Positions 7,686-14,747 of a DNA stretch of 58,815 nucleotides are shown one piece after another. The DNA is from Bacteroidia bacterium. Its GTDB lineage: Bacteria; Bacteroidota; Bacteroidia; Chitinophagales; Saprospiraceae. The notes under the pieces were generated by a model that made no database searches, was not told the DNA's origin, and was given only the letters and a program-made list of their open reading frames with translations. Made by a program: the position numbers and the translations under genes. The stretch covers positions 1-58,815 of the forward strand of contig JAUIKE010000034.1 in NCBI GenBank assembly GCA_030430845.1. Direction: 5' to 3'. Position 1 is the stretch's first letter, and every line of letters starts with the position of its first letter.

Positions 7686-8753
7686 TCAATTGCTGGTTTT
7701 AATAATAAAATCGAGGATATATCTGGATAATACATCCGGCTCAGTGATCATAGGCAAATGCCCCGACTGTTTAAGGATGACCAGTTCTTTGTTTTTTTCC
7801 TCCGTTCCTATTTGACGAAAAATATTCTGGGCGTCAAAAACCGGTACGTTGGTGTCATACCGACCGCAAATAAACAGGACAGGCGTTTGAATGTCCGATA
7901 CTTGCTCGCTCAAAACTAAATGCTCAAACTCTTTGGAAAAAAACGAGGCGTGCTGGTTTTCATTGGTGGTGCTAAAAAGCGGATTACCCTGTGAAAAAAA
8001 GGTATACCCTAGCAAGCGTCCAATACTGCCAGTATTCAGCTTAAAACGATTGGTTTTTTCTGCCATATCGACAAGTTCTTCTACCTTTTTTACCAGTCTA
8101 AGGCTGTCCTGCTTACAGGCAATAGGGTCTTGGTTTTCATTACAATTATAATCACTTTTAAGAGCCTCATAGTCGTTGATCAGCCCCTCTGAGACCCACT
8201 CATCCAGCCAGTAAGGCAAAAGTTGGCCTTGATAACTCGCTTGATTTTTGCGATCAAATGCGCCTTCGATGCTGATAAAACCTTGGATGTTTTGACGATA
8301 ATCCGGGTTCCCCAGGTAAAACATACCCAGGGCACCTCCGTAGCTGTAGCCCATCAAATATATACGACTAGCCTGATGCTCCTTTTTTAGAACGCTAATG
8401 ATCCTGTTGAGGTCTTCACTGAGCTGCAGAAGGTTAAGCGTGTTAGTGTCGTAGGTTCCCTGAGTATTTCCTCCACCCCGCTGATCGTAATAAACCACCG
8501 CATAATGCGGCTCTAAGAATTTTCTGAAAAAAGGAAAAAGACTCCGATAGCTGTGACCGTCTCCTGCCGGGCCTCCGGCCAGAAAAATAATATAGGTGTC
8601 TGCTCCAGTATCTCCGCTGATCTTGACGGGCATAACGGCTCCTTTGTTTTTGACAAAAAAGAAGCTAGTGTTTCGCTGGCAGGCAGAAATCATTAAACAG
8701 AACAGTAGGATAAAAACAACATTCTTTTGATTAATGAAATTGAAGTCCTGCAT
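7686..8753 (-). CDS. Alpha/beta hydrolase lipoprotein, S33-like
   Basis: 355 residues from the ATG at 8753. A longer reading to 8846 would overlap the upstream gene by over 100 bp, while the chosen start gives a lipoprotein signal (MISAC, Cys25). Motifs: oxyanion LAGGPAGDGHSY, the YDQRGGGNT motif of proline-iminopeptidase relatives, nucleophile GYSYGG (Ser138), acid in CGRYDTNVP and His in QSGHLP. Probably a surface or periplasmic peptidase or esterase. It overlaps the end of the OM-like gene by 23 bp, so translation is probably coupled. Confidence 0.87.
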   Translation of the reverse strand: MQDFNFINQKNVVFILLFCLMISACQRNTSFFFVKNKGAVMPVKISGDTGADTYIIFLAGGPAGDGHSYRSLFPFFRKFLEPHYAVVYYDQRGGGNTQGTYDTNTLNLLQLSEDLNRIISVLKKEHQASRIYLMGYSYGGALGMFYLGNPDYRQNIQGFISIEGAFDRKNQASYQGQLLPYWLDEWVSEGLINDYEALKSDYNCNENQDPIACKQDSLRLVKKVEELVDMAEKTNRFKLNTGSIGRLLGYTFFSQGNPLFSTTNENQHASFFSKEFEHLVLSEQVSDIQTPVLFICGRYDTNVPVFDAQNIFRQIGTEEKNKELVILKQSGHLPMITEPDVLSRYILDFIIKTSN

Positions 8754-9300
8754 CCAGTGCGAAGTTAAATACGCCCTTTTGATTGAAGGGACGAAGGTGA
8801 AGCAATGTTGGTTTGATGGTCCAAAAATTGGCGCCCAAGTCTCCATTGATGTTTTTTCCCAGGCCCAAAGCGGCTGTCTTCAAAAAATGATTTCTGCTAA
8901 AGGATCTTTTCGCAATTATACCTTGTTCGGCATCAAAATCATATACAGTATTGGGTAAAAACGTTTTTAAGTATCCCGCGCCGAAGAAAATCTCTTTATT
9001 TAGGCCATTCTGCTTTCTACTTCTTAAGCCTAGTTCAAGTGTAAAACCGGTCCCAATCTGATTTCTTCTGTGGTAGTAAAAAATAAAATTAGCGGCTCCT
9101 ACAATTTGGTTGAGCTGATCAGTAGTTGAGGCTTTTTGAAGATCCGCCAGCGGATATTGGAGACCGAGTTTTATTCCGGGATGCGTACCAAGTATGCCAA
9201 AATAGGAAATGTTAAACTGTATTCCCTTCTGATGAGTATCTTGAGCGTAAAGACCCTTTGAGATGAGCATTAAAAAAAGTAAAAGGAGCTTAGTTTTCAT
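8731..9300 (-). CDS. Secreted protein, probable outer-membrane beta-barrel
   Basis: A 189-residue protein with a signal peptide (KLLLLFLMLISKGLYAQ) followed by alternating amphipathic strands with aromatic ends (GIQFNISYFG..., NFIFYYHRRNQIGTGFTLELGLR). It ends in an aromatic/aliphatic strand (FNFALDAGLQFH), as small outer-membrane barrels do. No named family recognised. Its 3' end overlaps the start of the lipoprotein hydrolase, suggesting a two-gene unit at the outer membrane. Confidence 0.65.
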   Translation of the reverse strand: MKTKLLLLFLMLISKGLYAQDTHQKGIQFNISYFGILGTHPGIKLGLQYPLADLQKASTTDQLNQIVGAANFIFYYHRRNQIGTGFTLELGLRSRKQNGLNKEIFFGAGYLKTFLPNTVYDFDAEQGIIAKRSFSRNHFLKTAALGLGKNINGDLGANFWTIKPTLLHLRPFNQKGVFNFALDAGLQFH

Positions 9301-9334
9301 ATGCTGAAGGGATTGGCTGAATGCTTAGATAGGC

Positions 9335-9778
9335 TTATTCTTTTACCCACTCTACTTCGATCTTCTTCTTTTTGAGTTGCCGGGCCAGGCTCTGAGCGTC
9401 TTCTTTTTTTTGACTGAGGGTAAAGCTTCTGATCCGGCCGGAATTGGTGAGGGCTCGGGCCACGAAAAAGCCTTTTTTATCTTGCCGAATCCGCACTTCT
9501 TTTATTTCGGTAAAAAGAAACTCCTTTTTGAAGGTAACTTTTCGGATCACAAAGCCGATCACCACCACCCACAAGGCAAGGACGAACACACCGAAATAGA
9601 AGTAAAAGTAATTTTCTGTTGCCGGATACTGGACAATATTTAAAATGCCATAAAAACACCAGACCAGGGAGGATACGATGAGTAAATTTCGGTTAAAAGT
9701 GGAATCGTCCTCGATTGTCAAGCCGGATTTGCTGATTGTCAAGCTGCCTTTTTTAATATCAATGGTTTTGTCCATCAT
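9335..9778 (-). CDS. Two-helix membrane protein, PH-like, unknown
   Basis: 147 residues from the ATG at 9778; a GTG at 9787 is possible but would overlap the upstream stop. Two hydrophobic helices near residues 28-50 and 55-80, then a soluble C-terminal part (FTEIKEVRIRQDKKGFFVARALTNSGRIRSFTLSQKKEDAQ...) that looks like a small bacterial PH-like beta domain facing the cytoplasm (weak). It directly follows the GNAT gene on the same strand. Function unknown. Confidence 0.65.
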   Translation of the reverse strand: MMDKTIDIKKGSLTISKSGLTIEDDSTFNRNLLIVSSLVWCFYGILNIVQYPATENYFYFYFGVFVLALWVVVIGFVIRKVTFKKEFLFTEIKEVRIRQDKKGFFVARALTNSGRIRSFTLSQKKEDAQSLARQLKKKKIEVEWVKE

Positions 9779-9783
9779 AAAAT

Positions 9784-10284
9784 TCACTGTTTTTTCTTGT
9801 CGAACAAAAATACAAATCCGGTCCAGCTATCCTCTTTTTTTTCTATTAATTGATAATCCCCTTTGGTGTATGCAGCAATGGTGGTTTTCCAAAAATGAAA
9901 AGCCCTTGTGTTGAAATCATTGACTGTTACTTCCCAGGGCCCTGTATGTTTGGAAAATATTTGCTGGGCAACTTCTTTTCCTATTCCCCGTCTTCTGTAT
10001 TTTCTCAAAATAAAAAATTCAGCGAGCGCTTTGGTGTTCGGGTTGGTTGAATGAACCAGGTGCCCATTGACCAATACAAACCCGGCAATGTTGTTGTCTA
10101 CTAAAATAATAAAAGGCTCCCTTTTTTCTTCTATCCAGTAGAGGTCCAGATAGCGATAATCAAACAGTCCATGCTCGTTGACATCGTCTCCTGAGAGCTC
10201 GCTGAAATCATATTGGTATAATTCCATTAGGTTTCTCAGTACTTGTTTTTGCTCAATGGGCACTTTTTTAATCGCTATTTTCAT
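9784..10284 (-). CDS. GNAT family N-acetyltransferase
   Basis: 166 residues from the ATG at 10284; a start at 10305 adds only seven residues. The acetyl-CoA site reads KYRRRGIGKEVAQQIF (R-x-x-G-I-G), after the beta4 strand AEFFILRKYR, and the late motif is NTRAFHFWKT. The N-terminus (YQYDFSELSGDDVNEHGLFDYRYLDLYW...EKREPFIILVDNNIAGFVL) is typical of a widespread GNAT subgroup annotated only as acetyltransferase. Cytoplasmic; acceptor unknown. It is upstream of the small membrane protein at 9335. Confidence 0.88.
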   Translation of the reverse strand: MKIAIKKVPIEQKQVLRNLMELYQYDFSELSGDDVNEHGLFDYRYLDLYWIEEKREPFIILVDNNIAGFVLVNGHLVHSTNPNTKALAEFFILRKYRRRGIGKEVAQQIFSKHTGPWEVTVNDFNTRAFHFWKTTIAAYTKGDYQLIEKKEDSWTGFVFLFDKKKQ

Positions 10285-10355
10285 GACAGGATTTTTTCCT
10301 ATCAATCCGTATTTTGGGAAAAAAGTTTATTAGGTGGCTAATTTGAAGTCGCGAA

Positions 10356-10955
10356 TCACTCCTTTTCCAGTTTCTCAATTTTTTTGATGTTGCCTTCTAC
10401 TGGAGAAACCGTTACGGATTTACTGTTCTCAGTGACGTAAAAAACATACAGGCTGTTGTGGTCAATGAGGTGGACCGGAAGTTCTTCCCCATCGTTAAAG
10501 GTTAGCTGATAATTGATTTTCAGGCTTCCGGCTTCCAGCCGATCCTGCATTTTTTTGCCGCCTCCCAGGCCATATCCGAAATAAGCAGAAAAAATGGTGA
10601 CGGCTATAAATAAGATCATCACTTTGTTAGGTTTCAAGGACACCTTTTTTTTCGTCCAGTGGACTGTTTCTTCATTATCGGACACCTTTTTTTTATTTAA
10701 AAAGGAGGTCAGCATTAGGCCCAAGACGGGAGTGAGGAAAATGACGATTGGAAAAGCCAAACTTTTGGTCAGATAAATAATAGGGCTCAATATAACATCA
10801 ACAATAGTAGAATACTCCAAAATATTAATACCCAAAAACCCAAAATAGATGGAGTCTGTTGTAATACCTAATAGGAGGAGATATATGTATCCCAAAGAGA
10901 GATAGTCCTGGATACTTCTTTGAGGCTGGTTTTTTATTGAAGCTTTTTCTTCCAT
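10356..10955 (-). CDS. Multi-pass membrane protein of unknown function
   Basis: A 199-residue protein with hydrophobic segments near 18-38, 50-80 and 112-130, then a ~65-residue soluble tail (DGEELPVHLIDHNSLYVFYVTENSKSVTVSPVEGNIKKIEKL). The N-terminus is cytoplasmic-like and charged. No family recognised. It lies just downstream of the family D palindrome that carries the mtnC stop codon. Confidence 0.6.
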   Translation of the reverse strand: MEEKASIKNQPQRSIQDYLSLGYIYLLLLGITTDSIYFGFLGINILEYSTIVDVILSPIIYLTKSLAFPIVIFLTPVLGLMLTSFLNKKKVSDNEETVHWTKKKVSLKPNKVMILFIAVTIFSAYFGYGLGGGKKMQDRLEAGSLKINYQLTFNDGEELPVHLIDHNSLYVFYVTENSKSVTVSPVEGNIKKIEKLEKE

Positions 10956-10972
10956 TTTCGAGATTGTTTTTT

Positions 10973-11042
10973 AGCCACTGAAAAACGCTGATTTGCACTG
11001 TTTATTTAAATATCAACAGCGCAAATCAGCGTTCATCAGCGG
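10973..11042. repeat. Family D palindrome overlapping the mtnC 3' end
   Basis: An imperfect inverted repeat with arms of about 32 bp. The core 13 bp (AACGCTGATTTGC, 10984-10996 and 11021-11033) is perfect, with matching flanks GCC-CTGA on the outside and CTGTT on the inside. The word belongs to the CGCTGAT/CGCAGAT type of interspersed repeats; related elements are at 12353-12417 and 39977-40046. The last residues (AADER) and stop of mtnC are encoded inside the right arm. Confidence 0.75.
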
Positions 11043-11727
11043 CCTTGATTTCCAGCTGAGAAAAATCAGAAACCGTTTGATGCTCCGAACATGCCTCTGT
11101 TCCGGGCCTCACCAATTGCACGGTTTGAAATCCCGCGGCTTTGGCTGCATCCAATTCTTCTTTGACATCTGACAGGAAGAGAATATTTTCAGCAGGCACG
11201 TCCAGTTTTTGTTCAATATTCCGATAAGAATCCACTTCCCGTTTGTGCCCGACTCGGGTGTCAAAATAAGCAGACAGGTAGGGTGTCAGATCTCCTTTTT
11301 CTGAAAAACCGAAGAGCAGCTTCTGAGCTTCTACAGAGCCGGATGAATAGATGCCCATTTTTATACCGGCCTCTTTCCATTTTTCCAACACCGGCACGAC
11401 ATCATCGTAAATATGTCCTTTATACTCGCCCTTTTCATAGCCATTTTTCCAAAGATATCCTTGCAAAGCTTTCAGGGCCGTATGCTTTCTGTCTTCTTTG
11501 ATCCACTGGAGGAGTTGCTCAACGGCTTCCTGGTCGGAAAGCGCTTTTTGATCCTCTTCCTGTACGGTCTTTTTTACATCTTCTAGTGCCTGCTGAATCT
11601 TTGAATCATTCATGTTCGACCGAACAAAGCTTTCCATGTGAGCGCTGGCATAGGGGAACAGCACCTCATGCACGAATGAGATGGAGGTGGTGGTCCCCTC
11701 GATGTCCATTAAAATGAATTGTATCAT
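11026..11727 (-). CDS. mtnC: Acireductone synthase (enolase-phosphatase E1)
   Basis: A 233-residue HAD-superfamily enzyme. It enolises and dephosphorylates 2,3-diketo-5-methylthiopentyl-1-phosphate to acireductone in the methionine salvage pathway. Motif I is LMDIEGTTTSISFVHEVLFPYA (D-x-E-G-T-T, diagnostic for E1 enzymes), motif II is IYSSGSVEAQKLLFG, and motif III/IV is ILFLSDVKEELDAAKAAG. Length matches the family (about 225-240). The start overlaps the stop of mtnD by 4 bp, so the two are translationally coupled. The C-terminus is encoded by a family D repeat, so its last residues are probably not conserved. Confidence 0.95.
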   Translation of the reverse strand: MIQFILMDIEGTTTSISFVHEVLFPYASAHMESFVRSNMNDSKIQQALEDVKKTVQEEDQKALSDQEAVEQLLQWIKEDRKHTALKALQGYLWKNGYEKGEYKGHIYDDVVPVLEKWKEAGIKMGIYSSGSVEAQKLLFGFSEKGDLTPYLSAYFDTRVGHKREVDSYRNIEQKLDVPAENILFLSDVKEELDAAKAAGFQTVQLVRPGTEACSEHQTVSDFSQLEIKAADER

Positions 11728-12263
11728 GCAGACAGGCCTAATTCGTTATAGGGCGTATCCACGCCGGATTCGGTGTAATGCGGTACCCAACCGGACTGGT
11801 CGATGAATACCCGGATGGCCTTCACAAAAGTCTTAGGCCCAAAATCGAACCAGTGTTTGGTATTAGCCGGTACTGAGATGAGGTCCCCTTTTTGGCAGAT
11901 GACGCAGAATACCGGATTGCCTTTTTCCATATTGAACCAGAACAAGCCTTCGCCATCTACAAAAAAGCGCACTTCATCTTCTGAGTGGGTATGTTCCGAT
12001 AAAAATTTGTTCTTGATGGCATCCAGGTTATCCATGCCAGGATGTACGCTGATGACGTCGGCTGTTTGATAGCCGTTCATATCCATGTAAGGTTTAAGGA
12101 CGTGTTCGTAAGCGGCCAGGACGATTTCCTGGTCGGCGCTGTCGTCAAATTCGGCTTTGGCTTCCCACTGGTCGAACCATACGCCTCTTTCTGCGAGAAA
12201 ATCTTTGATCTCGCTTTGATCGGTGATCTTTTTGTCTTGATCGGGAATGTGTAAAATTGCCAT
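11724..12263 (-). CDS. mtnD: Acireductone dioxygenase
   Basis: A 179-residue cupin enzyme that oxidises acireductone to 2-keto-4-methylthiobutyrate and formate (Fe form), the penultimate salvage step. All metal ligands are visible: His91, His93 and Glu97 in HTHSEDE, and His137 in VPANTKHWFDFG. The length is typical. It overlaps mtnC by 4 bp. The 5' leader carries several AACGAACAAC-type direct repeats (12281-12308). A 230-bp gap with a palindrome separates it from mtnB, the pathway step before mtnC. Confidence 0.96.
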   Translation of the reverse strand: MAILHIPDQDKKITDQSEIKDFLAERGVWFDQWEAKAEFDDSADQEIVLAAYEHVLKPYMDMNGYQTADVISVHPGMDNLDAIKNKFLSEHTHSEDEVRFFVDGEGLFWFNMEKGNPVFCVICQKGDLISVPANTKHWFDFGPKTFVKAIRVFIDQSGWVPHYTESGVDTPYNELGLSA

Positions 12264-12352
12264 GAATATTTAGTTGATAGTTGTTCGTTAATTGTTGTTC
12301 GTTGTTGGGGGCGAGTTTTGAGATGGTTTTATTTATTGGAGATCTTCAATTC

Positions 12353-12417
12353 GGCACGCAGATTTCACCAATTTCGCAGATTCCAACATTTGCAAAATCT
12401 GCGGCATCTGCGTGGCC
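12353..12417. repeat. Family D palindromic repeat between mtnB and mtnD
   Basis: Outer arms GGCACGCAGAT/ATCTGCGTGGCC and inner words CGCAGATT/AAATCTGCG form a two-step imperfect palindrome. A closely similar element occurs at 39977-40046. The rest of the 230-bp spacer holds AACGAACAAC-type repeats on the mtnD side and a run of CTTCGCC tandem units (about 12461-12484) on the mtnB side. Confidence 0.75.
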
Positions 12418-12493
12418 AAGAAGGGATCTAAAATAAATAATACTATAATAAATTTAATTCCTTCGCCCTTCGCCCTTCGCCCTGAACTCTGAA

Positions 12494-13141
12494 CTAAGGA
12501 ATCCCTAAACCTTGAGCTTGCTTAAAAATATGCATCTTATAGAAACATTCAAATAAAAACTCAAAAACTTCAATATGCCGCTTTGCCTCCGCAATATTTT
12601 TCCCCCAGGTATACAAGCCGTGGCCGGCCAGGAGAAAGCCCTTCATCTCGGGATGGTCATTCCAATAGGCCTCGATTGCTTCAGACAGTGCCGGCATATC
12701 CTGGGAATTTGGGAAAACAGGAACGTCCACGAAAGTATCGTGCGTGCGGATGCCACTCAAGCCTTTCAGAACTTCAAAGCCCTCCAGCCGCAGATTCTTT
12801 TTCTCTTCAAAAATAGCCGACAGGGTGGTATTGTAAACGGTATGGGTATGTAAAACGCAGCCTACTTCCCTTAGTCGTTGATAGATCATTGTGTGCAGCA
12901 GTGTTTCAGCTGAAGGTTTGCGAGGGTCGTTAATAGGTTGCCCGGACAAATCTACCTGCATAAGGTGCTCTTCGGCGAAAACGCCCTTGTCGACACCTGA
13001 AGAAGAGATATGAATCTTCGATTCGCCAGGCAGGCGGAAGGAGTAGTTGGAACTGGTGGCCGGGGCAAATCCTTTTTGGTGGAGGAAATGCACGCACTCA
13101 ACGAGTTGGGTGGCCCAGGATTGGGTGGTAGTAGTATTCAT
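12494..13141 (-). CDS. mtnB: Methylthioribulose-1-phosphate dehydratase
   Basis: A 215-residue class II aldolase-fold enzyme. It dehydrates 5-methylthioribulose-1-phosphate to the diketo compound that MtnC uses. Zinc ligands His98 and His100 are in VLHTHTVYN and His174 in AGHGLYTWG; the phosphate-binding SSNYSFR and SSSGVDKG segments and Glu79 (SAETLLH) are present. Its presence next to mtnD and mtnC identifies it as MtnB rather than a fuculose aldolase. MtnA and MtnK are not in the window, so the upstream salvage steps are encoded elsewhere. Confidence 0.94.
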   Translation of the reverse strand: MNTTTTQSWATQLVECVHFLHQKGFAPATSSNYSFRLPGESKIHISSSGVDKGVFAEEHLMQVDLSGQPINDPRKPSAETLLHTMIYQRLREVGCVLHTHTVYNTTLSAIFEEKKNLRLEGFEVLKGLSGIRTHDTFVDVPVFPNSQDMPALSEAIEAYWNDHPEMKGFLLAGHGLYTWGKNIAEAKRHIEVFEFLFECFYKMHIFKQAQGLGIP

Positions 13142-13189
13142 GGGCTCAAAAGTAATAAAATTGAAAAAGTTTGCCTGGGGACTGGCTTA

Positions 13190-13318
13190 TTAAAATTCTT
13201 TTTGAACTTCTGGCGAGATAGGAATATAAGAATAGAGTTCTTTTAGCAATTCAAGCTCTTCAATATTACTAATGGCGATCAGGCAACTTGAGTCAGCAAT
13301 AATAATCTTTTCAGGCAT
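13190..13318 (-). pseudogene. Truncated DUF3368-like PIN toxin
   Basis: A 42-codon reading frame on the minus strand (ATG at 13318, TAA at 13190). It begins with a PIN-like N-terminus, an EKIIIADSSCLIAISNI segment followed by a Leu-rich helix and a YIPISPEVQKEF strand/helix, then stops. The first catalytic Asp of PIN ribonucleases (D9) is present. DUF3368 toxins are normally about 150-170 residues, so roughly three quarters, including the other acidic residues, is missing. It overlaps the stop of the UPF0175 antitoxin gene by 8 bp, the usual arrangement for this pair. The remaining sequence up to mtnB (48 bp) does not continue the fold. The remnant is probably inactive. Confidence 0.75.
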
Positions 13319-13523
13319 TTTTTAAATCTTCTTTGATGTCATCAATAGTATATCCGAAAAGTGATACCTGGTATTTACCTAAAACCTCTAAAAAGGCCCT
13401 TTTGGAGATACCTACTATTTCTGCTGCCTGTCCAGAACTTAATCTACCGTCTTCGAAAAGCTTTGAAGCGATGAGCATTTTTAGTTCAAATTCATTGATT
13501 TGAACATTGTCTGGTATTTGCAC
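13311..13523 (-). CDS. UPF0175 family antitoxin
   Basis: A 70-residue DNA-binding protein with the UPF0175 pattern: ELKMLIASKLFEDGRLSSGQAAEIVGISKRAFLEVLGKYQVSLFGYTIDDIKEDL. This is a helix followed by an HTH with the conserved SSGQAAEI and ISKRAF segments and a C-terminal partner-binding tail. The start is GTG at 13523; no ATG is available. These proteins repress their operon and neutralise DUF3368 PIN toxins. Here the toxin downstream is truncated, leaving a solitary antitoxin. The surrounding sequence is AT-rich compared with mtnB, consistent with an acquired module. Confidence 0.85.
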   Translation of the reverse strand: MQIPDNVQINEFELKMLIASKLFEDGRLSSGQAAEIVGISKRAFLEVLGKYQVSLFGYTIDDIKEDLKNA

Positions 13524-13622
13524 ATTAAAAACACTTATTTGACTTGATTTTTTACAAAATACAATCTTTTCAATTAAAAAGTTCTATGGAAAATAAGGAC
13601 GTAAAAGGGTTTTTCTATTGAA

Positions 13623-14246
13623 TTAATCTTCTTCGAACTTTTTTGTCTCATCATTCCAAATAAATTCTGCACCGATTTCATTTTCTAAAAAAGGTAATAT
13701 TGTGTCATCAATATTAAGGATAAAGCCAAGCGAAACGAATTGTGAATTATCAGGGTTGTCGAGGTATTTCTGAGTTTCATCTCCTGCAAATATCCTCCAG
13801 CCTGAATCTATTATTCCGTCCTTTAAATCTCCCATTGACTCTTCCCGATAAAGATACTTCACTTTAGCTTTTTCATCAATAATCTTCTTTGTTGCTAAGC
13901 ATCTGTGAATATATTTATTTACGACACTTTCAATTGGATCTTCAATGTCTAAATCAATAATATGCTTTACTTGAAATTCCAGTTCATCTTGATAATTCAA
14001 ATCTTTAATAAAAAAAGGTTCATTATCCAATTTGCCCTTAAAGATTTCTCCAGAAATATCTGTTATTTTAACCCACATTCTCTCAGCTCTTGGGTGTGTG
14101 GGATCATCACTCTCAAACAGGAAGATTAGTTTGGCTAAATTGCCAATTTTTAGCTTTTTTATGGCTACGGTTGATGGAATATAAAAAGTATATTTAGCTT
14201 CTTTTGCTATTTCGGAAGCGTCCTCTAAATGCCAAGATCTACTCAT
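13623..14246 (-). CDS. DUF2314-DUF2185 protein, immunity-like
   Basis: A 207-residue two-domain protein. Residues about 15-100 match DUF2314 (TFYIPSTVAIKKLKIGNLAKLIF... RMWVKITDISGEIFKGKLDNEP). Residues about 110-200 match DUF2185/Imm33 (CLATKKIIDEKAKVKYLYREE ... DSGWRIFAGDETQKYLDNPDNSQFVSLG). Both domains occur in immunity proteins that protect from polymorphic toxins, but both are also found alone without toxins. No toxin gene is adjacent. It overlaps the endonuclease V gene by 4 bp (ATGA), so the two are co-translated. Cytoplasmic; exact function unknown. Confidence 0.8.
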   Translation of the reverse strand: MSRSWHLEDASEIAKEAKYTFYIPSTVAIKKLKIGNLAKLIFLFESDDPTHPRAERMWVKITDISGEIFKGKLDNEPFFIKDLNYQDELEFQVKHIIDLDIEDPIESVVNKYIHRCLATKKIIDEKAKVKYLYREESMGDLKDGIIDSGWRIFAGDETQKYLDNPDNSQFVSLGFILNIDDTILPFLENEIGAEFIWNDETKKFEED

Positions 14247-14743
14247 GCTTTAGTTTTTTCATCCAAAATCCTCAATAAATCAGGTATCCGATAGGGGCCT
14301 TTCATGTTTTTTACCTGCTCGGCAGCTTCCTCAACATCCATTCCCAGGGCCGTTACAAAAAGAGGATTTTTGCTTTTACCACGGTAGACTTCTCTTACGT
14401 ATTTTTTATTGTTTTTAAACGGATTTTTAGCCACACCTATTATGGGTATTTTGCCATCCAGTTCGTCAAACAAATAAGCGCCTAATCCCCTTTTGCCCTC
14501 ATCATTTATAATGACATATCCGTCAATGATGATCAAGTCTATTTTTTCGATAGGACTTAATTTTAATACTTCCAAAATACAAGGCAGTTCCCGCAGGTAG
14601 AAGGAGCCGGGGATGTATTCGTGGAGTTCTTCAACCAATACCTCGTGGATCTTGATAGGTTCTTCGGCATCCCATTGATCGAACTCGATAGATACGGCTT
14701 TGGCGAAAGTTTCCCGGTAATGGACATCGATGGCTACAATCAT
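14243..14743 (-). CDS. Endonuclease V homologue
   Basis: A 166-residue protein with the endonuclease V core. The catalytic acids correspond to Asp6 (IVAIDVHY), Glu52 in the diagnostic YIPGSFYLRELP stretch and Asp74 (LIIIDGYV); later come the GLGAYL and GVAKNPF segments and the RGKS..PLFVTA motif. The family cleaves DNA (or RNA) one nucleotide 3' to deoxyinosine/inosine. The protein is shorter than E. coli Nfi (about 220), lacking the N-terminal extension, and belongs to a divergent short branch, so DNA repair activity is likely but not certain. It is followed by the DUF2314-DUF2185 gene with a 4-bp overlap. Confidence 0.88.
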   Translation of the reverse strand: MIVAIDVHYRETFAKAVSIEFDQWDAEEPIKIHEVLVEELHEYIPGSFYLRELPCILEVLKLSPIEKIDLIIIDGYVIINDEGKRGLGAYLFDELDGKIPIIGVAKNPFKNNKKYVREVYRGKSKNPLFVTALGMDVEEAAEQVKNMKGPYRIPDLLRILDEKTKA

Positions 14744-14747
14744 TTAT

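Noticed and set aside
8754..8846. N-terminal extension of the S33-like lipoprotein
   Set aside because: It would overlap the upstream gene by over 100 bp and would bury the lipoprotein signal.
14243..14743. Possible toxin in a toxin-immunity pair with the DUF2185 protein
   Set aside because: The sequence clearly matches the endonuclease V core; toxicity is speculation and kept only as a question.
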